A stretch of DNA of 7,216 bases, taken from the NCBI GenBank assembly GCA_905372605.1, contig CAJPPQ010000062.1, forward strand, positions 1 to 7,216. The letters are read 5' to 3'. Positions 7,167 through 7,216 of the stretch are shown here, one piece after another. This DNA comes from Porphyromonadaceae bacterium (lineage in GTDB: Bacteria; Bacteroidota; Bacteroidia; Bacteroidales; Paludibacteraceae). The notes under the pieces are model-generated. The model worked only from the letters and a program-made list of their open reading frames with translations. It did no database searches and was not told the DNA's origin. Positions within the stretch are counted from its first letter, which is position 1. Each line of letters starts with the position of its first letter. The position numbers and the translations under genes were made by a program.

Positions 7167-7216
7167 ATACAATTCATTTTTTTATTACATAATAAATATA
7201 ATCACAACTACTTATC

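Noticed and set aside
7167..7172. Upstream TTG start for the porin gene
   Set aside because: It would add only two residues ahead of a normal MKK signal peptide, and the ATG at 7164-7166 is the better start.

Overview
The window looks like chromosomal core DNA from a member of the Bacteroidota, most likely order Bacteroidales. Three things point there: a Bacteroides-type serine palmitoyltransferase, a GldG protein and a Bacteroidota-type OmpP1/FadL-like porin; promoters whose -7 boxes fit the Bacteroidota form TAnnTTTG; and the lack of clear Shine-Dalgarno sequences before start codons. I see no insertion sequence, phage gene, CRISPR array or sign of recent transfer. Genus cannot be fixed from this sequence.

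Layout. Positions 1-1556 are read leftwards. A tRNA-Lys(TTT) comes first, with its own promoter and a strong intrinsic terminator. Next is spt, the first enzyme of sphingolipid synthesis, and 27 bp after its stop the first 34 codons of a saccharopine-dehydrogenase-like protein (probably carboxynorspermidine dehydrogenase, polyamine synthesis) run off the window edge. A 282 bp divergent intergenic region (1557-1838) holds the tRNA promoter and a candidate promoter for the rightward genes.

Positions 1839-5561 form a rightward two-gene unit: a PgpH-type 7TM-HD membrane phosphohydrolase, predicted to degrade cyclic di-AMP with a complete set of metal ligands, and then, after 21 bp, gldG, the periplasmic/membrane accessory subunit of the GldAFG ABC transporter. 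No gldF or gldA is next to it. A long-stem hairpin at about 5584-5627 lies between gldG and the converging gene and probably ends transcription from both sides. The last gene (5646-7166, leftward) encodes a secreted outer-membrane beta-barrel of the OmpP1/FadL superfamily.

Envelope biology links most of the genes: sphingolipid synthesis, c-di-AMP turnover, an ABC-transporter accessory protein and an outer-membrane porin. No wholly new system is evident. The points most worth checking are the pgpH-gldG pairing without gldF, the 31 bp-spaced direct repeat between the tRNA terminator and the spt promoter, and the close coupling of spt to a polyamine gene.
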